A stretch of DNA of 64,000 nucleotides from the NCBI RefSeq assembly GCF_037975245.1, contig NC_092567.1, forward strand, positions 537,501-601,500, given 5' to 3'. The translations under genes and the position numbers were made by a program. The notes under the pieces were generated by a model. The model did not search any database, was not told the origin of the DNA, and was given only the letters and a program-made list of their open reading frames with translations. Numbering within the stretch: the stretch's first letter is position 1; each line of letters starts with the position of its first letter. Below, in pieces: positions 20,593 to 27,972 of the stretch. Source of the DNA: Apostichopus japonicus (taxonomy: Eukaryota > Echinodermata > Holothuroidea > Aspidochirotida > Stichopodidae).

Positions 20593-20983
20593 ATAGCAAA
20601 TTCAATTCTTGTATTCCTAGCAGTACAGGGTCATCTGTAGTTTTGTGTAGATTATTTTGGTGTCCTGCATTAATAGTTGCAGTTCTCCTGAAGATGTTAC
20701 TCAGATTACAGCTTTCTTGTGTCATCCTTCAACAGATCCTAGTCCAAGGTCAAGTTCAGACTCCAAGGAGGGGGTCAGGCGGGTAGATTCTGACATGGTG
20801 GTCCCCCTACACGAGAACCAGAGGCGGCTGGAGGATGAACTGAGGACCATTAACCAGAACCTAGGGGCATTATTGAGAGTACAGAGGGAGACCAATGAGG
20901 TGCTACGGGAACGCAGAGACTGGTTCACCTTCTCTATTCTCTTCTTGATCAGCCAAATCATTGTTGGATATTTCTTCAGGTAA
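2758..20983 (+). CDS. OSBPL8: Oxysterol-binding protein-related protein, ORP5/ORP8 type (18 exons, 5' end outside window)
   Basis: Joined exons: 2758-2840, 4325-4402, 5166-5267, 6906-6986, 8311-8433, 9922-10165, 10667-10830, 11601-11779, 12506-12587, 13026-13124, 14402-14597, 15808-15905, 16537-16620, 16925-16960, 18323-18423, 18986-19168, 19923-20200, 20736-20983. They give about 818 residues in one continuous frame. In order: a basic N-terminal linker, a PH domain ([18 protein letters not shown] to WMDALE), an acidic linker, an OSBP-related lipid-binding domain with [20 protein letters not shown] and the fingerprint EQVSHHPP split across an intron, and a C-terminal membrane segment ([18 protein letters not shown]). 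Family knowledge: ORP5/8 are tail-anchored in the endoplasmic reticulum, bind plasma-membrane phosphoinositides through the PH domain, and exchange phosphatidylserine for PI4P. Vertebrate ORP8 is near 890 residues, so roughly 70 N-terminal residues lie upstream. Oddities: tandem copies of exon ends after exons 2, 10 and 16, and a probable GC-AG last intron. Assignment to ORP5 versus ORP8 is not meaningful if the species has one pro-ortholog. Confidence 0.95.
2841..4324 (+). other. Intron of ORP5/8 gene, nothing recognised
   Basis: No repeat, RNA or coding signal was supported. Short open frames lack splice context or family resemblance. Confidence 0.55.
4325..4402 (+). CDS. OSBPL8: ORP5/8 exon 2 in window, parent of a tandem array
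   Basis: Acceptor ttacag, donor gtaagt, 26 codons, reading [20 protein letters not shown] and SKTDYK. It aligns in position and composition with the Ser/Lys-rich linker ahead of the PH domain of vertebrate ORP8. Its last 61 bases plus the donor are copied in tandem downstream. Confidence 0.8.
4342..5047 (+). repeat. 71-bp tandem array made of exon end plus splice donor (about 10 copies)
   Basis: Starting inside the exon at 4325-4402, a 71-bp unit repeats about ten times with few changes. Each unit carries the exon tail, the donor AAA|GTAAGT and ten bases of intron. Nine units keep an intact GTAAGT; the last reads aaagtataaag. Units 1, 9 and 10 share acgactcc, and units 2-8 have aggactcc. No copy has its own pyrimidine tract and acceptor. 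Confidence 0.95.
5166..5267 (+). CDS. OSBPL8: ORP5/8 exon, basic helix and start of PH domain
   Basis: Acceptor aacaacag, donor gtatgc, 34 codons. It reads [20 protein letters not shown] and then [15 protein letters not shown], matching the Lys/Arg-rich segment and PH-domain start of ORP8. The basic stretch is the type that contacts plasma-membrane phosphoinositides in this family. Confidence 0.93.
5370..5575 (+). repeat. 19-bp minisatellite (about 10 copies)
   Basis: The unit ttctattgttacatgtgga repeats about ten times directly downstream of an exon. Because 19 is not a multiple of three, all three forward frames stay open with a cyclic peptide containing CYMW. These frames are not genes. 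Confidence 0.93.
5576..6905 (+). other. Intron of ORP5/8 gene, little content
   Basis: AT-rich intron sequence. The only structure seen is a two-copy tandem of about 43 bp around 6148-6235 built on gttaaataccctggat. No coding or RNA signal was found. Confidence 0.6.
6906..6986 (+). CDS. OSBPL8: ORP5/8 exon, PH domain core
   Basis: Acceptor ctttcag, donor gtaagt, 27 codons reading [20 protein letters not shown] and VIYKSQK. This is beta strands 1-3 of the PH domain, nearly identical to vertebrate ORP8. Confidence 0.97.
6987..8310 (+). other. Intron of ORP5/8 gene, nothing recognised
   Basis: AT-rich, with short imperfect repeats of tcactgtattatctctatggca near 7078-7160. No gene, RNA or mobile element signal was seen. 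Confidence 0.6.
8311..8433 (+). CDS. OSBPL8: ORP5/8 exon, middle of PH domain
   Basis: Acceptor atttcag, donor gtaagc, 41 codons. It reads [20 protein letters not shown] followed by [20 protein letters not shown] and K. This is a very close match to the ORP8 PH domain. Confidence 0.97.
8434..9921 (+). other. Intron of ORP5/8 gene, nothing recognised
   Basis: AT-rich intron with a G-rich patch near 9305-9330. No coding, RNA or transposon signal was seen. Confidence 0.6.
9922..10165 (+). CDS. OSBPL8: ORP5/8 exon, end of PH domain and linker
   Basis: Acceptor cctttag, donor gttaga. It begins [20 protein letters not shown], continues to the C-terminal PH helix [16 protein letters not shown], and then an acidic linker ending EIEKEHFK. 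It ends one base into a Gly codon (phase 1). Confidence 0.96.
10667..10830 (+). CDS. OSBPL8: ORP5/8 exon, acidic linker between PH and ORD
   Basis: Acceptor atttttag, donor gttagt. The phase fits the previous exon. It encodes a Asp/Glu/Ser-rich segment ([20 protein letters not shown]) as found between PH and lipid-binding domains in ORP8. It ends on a complete codon. Confidence 0.92.
10831..11600 (+). repeat. Intron with a two-copy 42-bp tandem
   Basis: The intron holds a duplicated segment at about 11370-11450 built on atagctcagttagtaaagagg, which resembles a tRNA A box. Elsewhere it is G-rich near 11165-11220, with nothing else recognised. Confidence 0.55.
11601..11779 (+). CDS. OSBPL8: ORP5/8 exon, start of lipid-binding ORD domain
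   Basis: Acceptor cgatacag, donor gtgagt. It contains [20 protein letters not shown] and [20 protein letters not shown], the lid and start of the OSBP-related domain, almost residue for residue with vertebrate ORP8. It ends in phase 2. Confidence 0.98.
11780..12505 (+). other. Intron of ORP5/8 gene, nothing recognised
   Basis: AT-rich intron with no repeat, RNA or coding signal seen. Confidence 0.6.
12506..12587 (+). CDS. OSBPL8: ORP5/8 exon, ORD domain
   Basis: Acceptor cattcag, donor gtacaa. It encodes [20 protein letters not shown] and GFYKKPK. The [12 protein letters not shown] motif is a hallmark of the ORP family. Confidence 0.97.
13026..13124 (+). CDS. OSBPL8: ORP5/8 exon, ORD domain with NPIIGE motif
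   Basis: Acceptor tttgtag, donor gtcagt, 33 codons reading [20 protein letters not shown] and [13 protein letters not shown]. The last two residues begin the EQVSHHPP fingerprint. A diverged copy of its 3' end lies 175 bp downstream. Confidence 0.98.
13125..13410 (+). repeat. Diverged 175-bp tandem duplication of exon end and intron start
   Basis: After the donor at 13125 come agttaagaata and a long C-rich tract. About 175 bp later the order recurs: a LHIAEQ-encoding stretch ending at 13299 before gttatt, then agttaagaata and another C-rich tract. The second exon-like end is much diverged from YISEQ. I infer an old tandem duplication; a decayed alternative exon is possible. Confidence 0.5.
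13965..14150 (-). repeat. Dispersed repeat, second copy (inverse of 838-1050)
   Basis: Read on the - strand, this matches 838-1050 over about 180 bp. Shared landmarks are acattc..gaggacc, attgtattttcca, agaattcttccgaggacg, gaaatcacaaccgaggacct and gaattcttttgttcaag. Both copies are edged by CA-rich simple sequence. Repeat class is unknown. Confidence 0.85.
14402..14597 (+). CDS. OSBPL8: ORP5/8 exon, ORD fingerprint VSHHPP
   Basis: Acceptor cctacag, donor gtaatg. It opens with [20 protein letters not shown], completing EQVSHHPP, whose two His residues bind the PI4P headgroup in ORPs. It ends in phase 1 after MPYANCK. Confidence 0.99.
14855..15222 (-). repeat. 134-bp tandem repeat (2.7 copies) with tRNA-like boxes
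   Basis: The unit recurs with period 134 (ctatatagc at 14941, 15075 and 15209). On the - strand each full unit reads gatagctcacttggttgtaa and, about 30 bases on, ctggtttgaatcttg, which resemble pol III A and B boxes. I infer tandem copies of a tRNA-derived SINE head. Confidence 0.6.
15287..15362 (+). repeat. tRNA-derived SINE-like head (tRNA-Arg-like)
   Basis: Contains the A-box sequence agctcagttggtagagtg, an anticodon-loop-like cttctaa flanked by pairable arms, and a degenerate B box ggtcatgaacttctgagcc with an inserted base. The T arm is broken, so a working tRNA is unlikely. A poly-G run lies upstream at 15222-15238. Confidence 0.55.
15363..15807 (+). other. Intron of ORP5/8 gene, nothing recognised
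   Basis: AT-rich intron downstream of the tRNA-like head. It may include the body of a SINE, but I see no diagnostic 3' end. Confidence 0.45.
15808..15905 (+). CDS. OSBPL8: ORP5/8 exon, ORD domain
   Basis: Acceptor catttag, donor gtgagc. It encodes [20 protein letters not shown] and [12 protein letters not shown], in phase with both neighbours. Confidence 0.97.
15906..16536 (+). other. Intron of ORP5/8 gene, nothing recognised
   Basis: No repeat or coding signal was seen. Confidence 0.55.
16537..16620 (+). CDS. OSBPL8: ORP5/8 exon, ORD domain
   Basis: Acceptor tctctcag, donor gtaagt, 28 codons reading [20 protein letters not shown] and LATLDGRW. It matches the beta-barrel part of the ORD. 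Confidence 0.97.
16925..16960 (+). CDS. OSBPL8: ORP5/8 12-codon microexon
   Basis: Acceptor cttaacag, donor gtaagt. It encodes [12 protein letters not shown], equivalent to the short segment DSEVFITDKKTD of vertebrate ORP8. Length and phase fit both neighbours. Confidence 0.92.
17473..18213 (+). repeat. About 105-bp tandem array (7 copies) in ORP5/8 intron
   Basis: The unit runs from cagacctagcctacttgtat through ggatgaagttattaagtggt to tgttgactgagtactct. Seven copies differ by point changes and short indels. No splice signals lie inside it. Confidence 0.95.
18323..18423 (+). CDS. OSBPL8: ORP5/8 exon, ORD domain
   Basis: Acceptor tcactag, donor gtaaga. It encodes [20 protein letters not shown] then [13 protein letters not shown]. 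It ends in phase 2. Confidence 0.96.
18424..18985 (+). other. Intron of ORP5/8 gene, nothing recognised
   Basis: No feature was seen. Open frames near the 3' end are read-through into the next exon. Confidence 0.6.
18986..19168 (+). CDS. OSBPL8: ORP5/8 exon, C-terminal ORD helices
   Basis: Acceptor atttacag, donor gtaagt. It encodes [40 protein letters not shown] and [20 protein letters not shown]. It contains the conserved EEAQR/ER and NEEW segments of ORPs. Its last 41 bases and donor seed a tandem array. Confidence 0.98.
19125..19466 (+). repeat. 68-bp tandem array made of exon end plus splice donor (5 copies)
   Basis: The end of exon 18986-19168 (gagctggatcacgatggcc through cacagagagtaagttag) is repeated five times with a strict 68-bp period (gagctgg at 19128, 19196, 19264, 19332 and 19400). 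Every copy keeps the GAGA|GTAAGT donor context. There are only a few point differences, such as ggac for ggcc in copy 4. Confidence 0.97.
19467..19922 (+). other. Intron of ORP5/8 gene, nothing recognised
   Basis: AT-rich. No further repeat or coding signal was seen. Confidence 0.6.
19923..20200 (+). CDS. OSBPL8: ORP5/8 exon, end of ORD and linker; probable GC donor
   Basis: Acceptor aatttag. It encodes [20 protein letters not shown], the conserved RPWDPLND equivalent, and then a Ser/Thr-rich linker. No good GT donor fits the phase-1 acceptor of the next exon. AAAG|GCGAGT at 20200 does, giving a GC-AG intron. Without splicing the frame stops at 20217 (GELLH). A weaker in-phase GT at about 20143 is the alternative. 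Confidence 0.85.
20380..20595. repeat. TA/GATA microsatellite with short tandem segments
   Basis: Long TA runs alternate with near-copies of attcttgtattcctagcagt. The last ORP5/8 intron contains three spaced copies of this segment. Long YI-repeat frames here are artefacts. Confidence 0.93.
20736..20983 (+). CDS. OSBPL8: ORP5/8 last exon, membrane anchor and stop
   Basis: Acceptor tcaacag. It encodes a Ser-rich stretch, an amphipathic helix ([20 protein letters not shown]) and a C-terminal hydrophobic segment [18 protein letters not shown] before the stop. The anchor sits at the extreme C terminus, as in ORP5/8, and fixes the family assignment. Confidence 0.96.
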
Positions 20984-23900
20984 TATATTTTCGGGGCAAA
21001 GCAGTTGCGGTCGGAATTCCAGAAAACTAATGGAAAAAGACAGTAAGAGTGAGGATCATTGCTAGTTCTTTTACAACTATGATGTGGTCAGGTCACCCTT
21101 AAAGGTCAACAGGTCAAATATGCTAGAAAGTCAGATAATGGTCAGCCATGCTCAAATTTCGACAAGCCTTGGACTGCCTCCCTTGAAAAACAGGTATCCA
21201 TTGTCTCTGTTAACAATTTGCAATGTTTGGCAATTATTTGAACCTACAGAAAAGTTCTTTTGAAAACTTGTAGCAATTTTTTAGCAAAACTAAAATATGT
21301 GGTCATATCATGAAAGCTGTAAATGTTACATTTGAAGTTGGTCAGCTTGCTGGACAGTGAATATGCTGAGTAGCACCCAGAAACAAAATATTGATATGTT
21401 TTAATCTAGTTTAATCACATTTGGAATTACCATGAAATAATACAGAGACGTTGTAGATGTTAGAACTGGGAACAAACTAAATTTCATTTTATATAAAATT
21501 AAAAATTTGCAAAAATTGCCAAATTTTCAGTGGTGGATAATTAAATCATTTAACGAAATCAATTGATGTTATTTGTGAATCTACAGTTACATGGCTTGGC
21601 CAGTCCGAGGAATGCAAAGTTTGTTTTGTAAGATGCAGACAGAAAATAATATTTTGAAAATCACAAGATGTGCGACAGAAATTTGAAATTGGTCTGTCCT
21701 TCCTTGGTATACAAAATATGCTTTTTATGATAGGTGAGAATGTGTTGTGGTTTTTGTAATAAAAGGGGATCTTTTCCTGCATGACCAAAGGTTTACTCAG
21801 AACGTCATCGATTCTAGAGGATTTGCAGAGGGATGTGAAAGGTTAGATGGAAAAGTTATATTTTGACCATCAAAGAGAAGTTATAGGACCAAGGTAGCAT
21901 GCTAATACCTAGTATGATATTTTCACTACAGAAACTGACATATAAACATTGTCAGGATCATTGCAAGACAGTTTACTATTATTTGGGGCATTCATAGAAC
22001 AAGCTTTTATGAACAAAAGAAAATAATTAACAGAGTTTTTAACGAGGATAACCTTGCCAGTTTTATCAAAGATGTACAAAAGAAATTTCTATGGAATTAT
22101 ATGAAACAAATACCATGTTTTTGTAGCAGATTTTCCAGACTGGAAAAAATATTGGTTTCCGGTGAAAGTTGATGAGAAGTGAGTAGTATCTGTGGGTATT
22201 TGGTTAATATACAAGATTTGTTTGCCCAGTTTTCTGTTGTTTTTATGTAAATGCTAAAGATATTAAAATTGTCACCAATTAGTGACCTGTGAATACAAAA
22301 AACGAAAGAATACGAAAGAATTTCAAACTAAACAAAGTTTGGTTGTAAGTGAGGATTGTGTATTTTTCGTTCCATTTGTATGATACATTTGGGGTAGCAT
22401 GACACATTATTTTTGCTTCATGTGGAAAAGTGACATTGCCTGGTGTCAGACTAAAAGAAGTTGACACATTAACCAGAAAACATACCATGCTTGTTGGGGT
22501 CGGAGGGGGATATCAAAACAATAATAAAAATATGAATATGCATAAAAATTGGGTAATTCTATACAGAAAATGGTATACCCCTGGAGAGATGAAGAACTTT
22601 AACCATAGCACTAGTAAAAGTTAAAAATGGTCTATTAACATACTTAATATCCATACCTACTGTATGCTGGAGAAAGAGTCATTTAAAATTCCTATTGGGA
22701 CTATATAAGCCGATTATTGCCAACCTGATGACCCTGGTAACTCAAAACAAGCTATGTTGCTGCTTCATGGTAAAGCAAATCAGCCTTACCATATGCTCAA
22801 CCTAAATTACAGAGTTCTTAGTATTATAATGACAGTCCCAGAAATGATTTGGTGCAAAATAATTAAATGACAGGATTACTTTAGATATTAGAAAAAAGGT
22901 TTGACTATCTCCAATTAGACTAGACCAACAAACATCCATTTCAATTTTAAAAATGAAAGTAAAAACATACAACTGCTAACTTGTGAACGTGATCCCCCAA
23001 AACAAATAATAATAAGAAATTTTATAAGAATAATTTTAAATGTTCGACTTTTTAAAATTCAAGACATTTTGAACTCTATTGGGTTTTTGGTGTTTTTCCA
23101 CTGGAAACAATCATTTTCTATTGCCTGCATTGTTTGCTGTTTTCTTTTTTTTAAATTCCCAAAATTTTCAGGCTGGTCTGAATTTTGTATCAAATATTTT
23201 TTAGAAAAATTGTATGTCTCAGATTTATTAGAAAATATCAATTTTGGATAATAAGGATTTTTTTTGTTGTCTTTAAATACAATCCATTAACCTGCAGCTT
23301 TACTAATGGTAAGAAGGCCTAGTGAATATTGTAGTTGTTGGTCGTGTTATGTTATGTTATGTATTGTTATAGAATTCATTATAAAAATTTAATTCATAAT
23401 AGTTTTAGTTCCATTGTTTCTGTATTTTTTCCAAGCAATTCTTGTAAACGTCTAATCCAATATGTTTATAAATTATATATAGCAACTCATTCTATAAAGA
23501 CTTATTATTTGTAAAAGCATTTACTCATATTCATATGTAAAATAACTTCACTTCCAGTCCTCTTAGAAGGAAGAAAATGAATTAAATCTTTTGTTATTCC
23601 CAGTTTCAATTCAATTTCTTACATTTCTCTACAAAACCTTCAAATGAATTGAAAGTTTTGCCATTTTCTTTATAACTTTGTATGCTTTGGAGAGATGTTT
23701 TGAGTTAGAAAAGATAAAAACAATCAAATGTAATATAAGGTTTCAAGAAAAAGGTTTCAAAAATACAGATGAAATTTATGTAAATATTGAGCCTTGAGAG
23801 AGGGCATTGGATATCTTAAGCAAATTAGTAGCAGCAGGAAAAATAGGAGCCAAATGTGTTTCATCAAAATAACCTTGGTTTCCATGGGAACATCCTAAGA

Positions 23901-24036
23901 TATATTTTGCAAATATTTGCTGCGTTTGTGTCCAATGAATAATTTGATCGCATGGACACAGTGCTATTTATTAACGGCTATGAATAATCTTACTCAATAG
24001 ATATTTAATACTGTTGCAAGAATATAAATTGTTACG
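20984..24036. other. ORP5/8 3' flank and intergenic DNA
   Basis: The 3' UTR end is not obvious; the first good AATAAA on the + strand is near 21758. A dispersed repeat lies at 21115-21290. The remainder is AT-rich with no gene found. Confidence 0.5.
21115..21290 (+). repeat. Dispersed repeat, related to 51962-52150
   Basis: Shares ordered blocks with 51962-52150: atatgctagaaagtcagata versus atattctagaaaatcaaatt, then ctcaaatttcgacaagc versus ctcaaatttgaacaagc, and cttttgaaaacttgtagcaa versus cttttgaaaatgtatagcaa. Roughly 75-80 percent alike by eye. The family is unknown. Confidence 0.7.
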
Positions 24037-24600
24037 TCATGGATATTCAGTAGCTTAGGTCAGGCTACCTTAATCTGTATACTAAAGGATACTAAAACAG
24101 TAACTGTTAAAATGTGACAAGTTTAGTGATCATGACAAACAGCATTGTATGCACATGAATATTACGTATATATCATGGATATTCAGTAGCTTAGGTCAGG
24201 CTACCTTAATCTGCATACTAAAGGATACTAAAACAGTAACTGTTAAAATGTGACAAGTTTAGTGATCATGACAAACAGCATTGTATGCACATGAATATTA
24301 CGTATATATCATGGATATTCAGTAGCTTAGGTCAGGCTACTTAATCTGCATACTAAAGGATACTAAAACAGTAACTGTTAAAATGTGACAAGTTTAGTGA
24401 TCATAACAAACAGCATTGTATGCTACATGAATATTATGTTAATATCATGGATATTCATTAGCTTAGGTCAGGCTACCTTAATCCGCATACTAAAGGATAC
24501 TAAAACAGTAACTGTTAAAATGTGATAAGTTTAGTGATCATAACAAAACAGCATTGTTTGCTACATGAATATTATTTTAATGTCATGGTTATTCATTAAA
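24037..24600 (+). repeat. 136-bp tandem array (just over 4 copies)
   Basis: tcatggatattcagtagctt recurs at 24037, 24173, 24309 and 24445, and in part at 24583. The unit includes gtcaggctaccttaatctgc and aacagtaactgttaaaatgt, the latter holding the palindrome acagtaactgt. Confidence 0.96.
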
Positions 24601-26688
24601 TTAAGATTTAAATTTCCTAACAGTATGTATTCATGATTATTCAGGAACCTGATGGCAACAAATGTGCAAAGTATATCAATTAAGTACAACTGGGTTCTTG
24701 TGCATAGTCAGGGAATAGCAGAGGATTTTATGCATATTCATGCCAAACCAAAGGGCTTATACACGCTTCCCTTATACATAATACTTTCTTAATGTAAATT
24801 TATAACATTGAAACGCAAAGAAGTTTTGTAACGATTAATTGTGCCTGGATAAGTGGTCTGTATAAGGTTGTCATCTTGAATCAAAGGAAGGCCTTGATAA
24901 ATTAAACATAACTAATATGTTAATTTAACGTCAAGTCTTTGTTCAAATATTTGCTGGAGGCTGTTCAGACTGTTGTTTAAGTCTGAGTAAGTATTATGAA
25001 TACTAGTAAGTGTAATTGTTTGGTATTAACAAACTTCATTTTACTATAATACTGTATTAGTCACAAACAGATATTCTACACAACAGCATGCAGTCCATAT
25101 CATTTTTCAACATCAACCTTTATTTAAAAAGTGTTCATGAAATGCTTTCCACAGCAATTGTCAGGGTGTGTACTCCAGATAAACATGTGAGCACTGGAAA
25201 TGGCTTGTCTAAGCATAATTGGTAAAAGTTTGGAGTACTTTCAGCAAGCTTGGATTGCTTCAGTTGAAGATGTATAGTGATTGGATTAATTGATTATAGC
25301 CTGAATGAATTGATGTCTGGCATAGATTCCTAGCTATACCAAAACTAAACCATACCAATACTTGCATTACCTTTCCAACCCCTCCACTTGCCCCATCTGC
25401 TCCCCCTCTCCTACACACAACTCCCTCTTCCTAAGAAAAATACCCTACAGCTATAACCGATCAAATGAACCGATCAAATGTTGTTTGGTTGTTAATATTG
25501 CATTGATTCGGTTGTTGCATTCTGACGAAGGCAGTCCCATACTGCACCCTTGAACAGACTTGTTAAGTATTCCCCTACACACACTCCACTCCCCCCGCCC
25601 CCACCAACACCCACACACACAGCACCCCACCATTTTCAACACACTTTAATCCACTAATCATTTCCAAAGACTGATTTCAGATTAAGTGTAAATGTAATGT
25701 ATATCATGAATAAACATGATTTGCCGATTACATCCCAGTCAGTTGGGACAGTTTTTTAATGCTTATACCTCTCTATACTGTCCTCCCACATCATGCTTTA
25801 GAGCACTCGTAATGACAGTACAAACAGTTCCTGACCTTTATCGGATAGAAACATGATATTCATACTGCTCATACTGACATTACAAGTGCTTTGAAACGGT
25901 ACATGAAAGTTCTTCATAGAAAATCATTGTCCCGAATGGGTGCACATCCATATCTGCTTATTTCAAATATATTTTTTGATAAAACTATTGAACAAATATT
26001 TGTAAAATTCTTGTCATATTTCTAGAGCTAAAATCTTTCTCATTGACAACATATGCTTTTCTTCCACACATTTTAGAGATTTAAATTTCTAGTCGTTTCT
26101 TCCTAGCAGATTTTTTCATGTTTGAATTGGTCACTTTGTGTTTTAAAGTGTTTGCATGCCACATTTGATATTGTATTTCTGTGATAAATCGTGTTTGTTT
26201 TTTTTTTTATATATCGGGTGTTTTAAGATTGGTGCTAGAAAATTCATTTCCATCAAAATGAAATGTTTAAAAAAGACGCAGATTGGGAGAAATTATATGG
26301 TTGTGATTGCGATAATAATCAGAGATGTTTAAAAGAAACATTTATTTGGATTTTGTTTTTCTTGTGTGAGATAATGGTGATGGATTCACATATTGGATGA
26401 CAATTTGAAATACAAAAAAGGAAAAAATATCACTCTTCTTCTTCTTACTTGTTTGTACACTTGGTCATATTTTTGTAAAATTATGCTTGGTTTGGGAGAT
26501 TTTTTTTTTTTTTTTATCTTATCTTTCCCATAGAGGGTAACTGAGGTCAAGGGTCAAATCAATCATGACAGTTTTTGTATAGGTTACAACTTTCCTTCAA
26601 CACTCGACTGTATTGAAAATGGTGAGAAAATACTCACAGCGGCCCAATATATTGACTGTTGTCGTGTGACGTAAAGTTTAACTTGTTC
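24601..26688. other. Intergenic DNA up to the GPCR 3' end
   Basis: AT-rich with homopolymer runs. It includes the presumed 3' UTR of the minus-strand GPCR. On the - strand an AATAAA lies at 26341-26346, about 340 bases past the stop. Confidence 0.5.
26341..26346 (-). terminator. Possible polyadenylation signal of the GPCR gene
   Basis: tttatt on the + strand gives AATAAA on the - strand about 340 bases downstream of the GPCR stop. No transcript evidence; chance occurrence is quite possible. Confidence 0.3.
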
Positions 26689-27972
26689 TTATTTGAAGCT
26701 ATTACGAAAGAAAGCAATCATTTTCGTGAATGCCGAACGGAATCCCTTGTTAAAGATTGTGTATATCACTGGGTTAATAGCCGAGTTCATCCAAGCGAGC
26801 CAGGCAAAAGCCTGATAGATGTGCAAGCTAACTTCGCAGACACTTCTGACAACATAGACGATAAAATAAGGCATCCAACATATCATAAATGTTATGACTA
26901 CTACTCCAATAACAAGAGACGCTTTTCGTTCTTTGCTTCTCGATACTTTCATTCTGTATCCCATCGTCGCCCCCCTAACATCCTCACTTTTGCTCGTACA
27001 ATTGGCGCTGAATTGTGACTCCTGTTCAACTTCTCTAGCTGTCGTGGCGGTTACGTCACTGCGTAATTGCAGTTCATCCGAGCCGGATGTACAAATGTCT
27101 TTTGGAACATCTTGAATCTTCACAGGGAGTTTGGAATTCACGACCATGCCAGTCTCTGTATCTGACGATGCTTTGTTACTTCCAGATGGAATATCTTTGC
27201 TCGATAAATGACTTGAAGTGGTTTGGATAGTGGTATGATCGTCATGTGAACTTACACGGCCAGATAACTTCATCACATATTTCAAAATCAATGCATAACA
27301 GAATATTATGAACAGAGCAGGTGCGAAAAATGTAATAAGAGCAGACGTTATGACAAAGTTTGATTCCAGGTTAAGAATACAATATTGTACAACATTCTCT
27401 CGTTGACCGTCGGTGGAGAAAGAAGTGAAAAGAGAAGATGAAGATAAGGTGGAGGCAGTCATCCAGGAGAAAAGTATCAAGATAAACACAACTTTCAGCT
27501 TTCGTTTCTTGGCATACCAGACTGGACGAGAGACCGCAAGATAACGATCAAGTGATACCAGACATAGGTTCCATATCGAAGCCAGGCACGACAATGACCC
27601 TATCGCTAACCAAATGTTACAGCAAAAGCCTGTAAGAGGCCAAGTGTAGTTTGCGATAAAGTCCTGGTAGGCCGCAATTGGCATTACTCCAATACATACA
27701 GTGATGTCAGCTACAGCCAGTGAGACAATGAAGTAATTGGTAATGTTACGGAGGTTCGAGAAGTAGATTATTGCAATAATCACTGCCAGGTTACCAACCA
27801 CACCAAATACGCAACACATTAAAGCAAGGAAAAACAAAATAAGTTTAAATATTGACTGCCCTCCCAGGGATGTCTCGTATTCGTCGGAGATGGTGGGTAT
27901 GACGTCATCGACAACTGAAGTTGCTGATTGGTTGATGCCAGCGAGCAAATCCTGTAGGCTGACAGTAGACAT
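26689..27972 (-). CDS. Class A (rhodopsin-like) GPCR, single exon, amine-receptor-like orphan
   Basis: 427 residues with seven hydrophobic segments and no intron. Class A landmarks in order: GNLAVI in TM1, SLAVADITV in TM2, CCNIW at the start of TM3, LDRYLAV (DRY box), QYC in extracellular loop 2, CWMPYF in TM6, and NSAINPVIY (NPxxY) in TM7 before a helix 8. NQS near the N terminus is a possible glycosylation site. The third intracellular loop is long and Ser/Thr-rich (SSHDDHTTIQTTSSHLSSKD). TM3 (SIWNLCLVSLDRY) and TM7 (WLAWMNSAINPVIY) look like biogenic amine receptors. The residue aligned with Asp3.32 is Gly (LAIGSLSC), so a classical amine ligand is doubtful. The start codon context is cgaaaATGt. 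The ligand is unknown. G-protein signalling at the plasma membrane is inferred from the family. Confidence 0.95.
   Translation of the reverse strand: MSTVSLQDLLAGINQSATSVVDDVIPTISDEYETSLGGQSIFKLILFFLALMCCVFGVVGNLAVIIAIIYFSNLRNITNYFIVSLAVADITVCIGVMPIAAYQDFIANYTWPLTGFCCNIWLAIGSLSCLASIWNLCLVSLDRYLAVSRPVWYAKKRKLKVVFILILFSWMTASTLSSSSLFTSFSTDGQRENVVQYCILNLESNFVITSALITFFAPALFIIFCYALILKYVMKLSGRVSSHDDHTTIQTTSSHLSSKDIPSGSNKASSDTETGMVVNSKLPVKIQDVPKDICTSGSDELQLRSDVTATTAREVEQESQFSANCTSKSEDVRGATMGYRMKVSRSKERKASLVIGVVVITFMICWMPYFIVYVVRSVCEVSLHIYQAFAWLAWMNSAINPVIYTIFNKGFRSAFTKMIAFFRNSFK

Noticed and set aside
20321-20725. 134-residue minus-strand open frame rich in YIYI
   Set aside because: Translation of the TA microsatellite.
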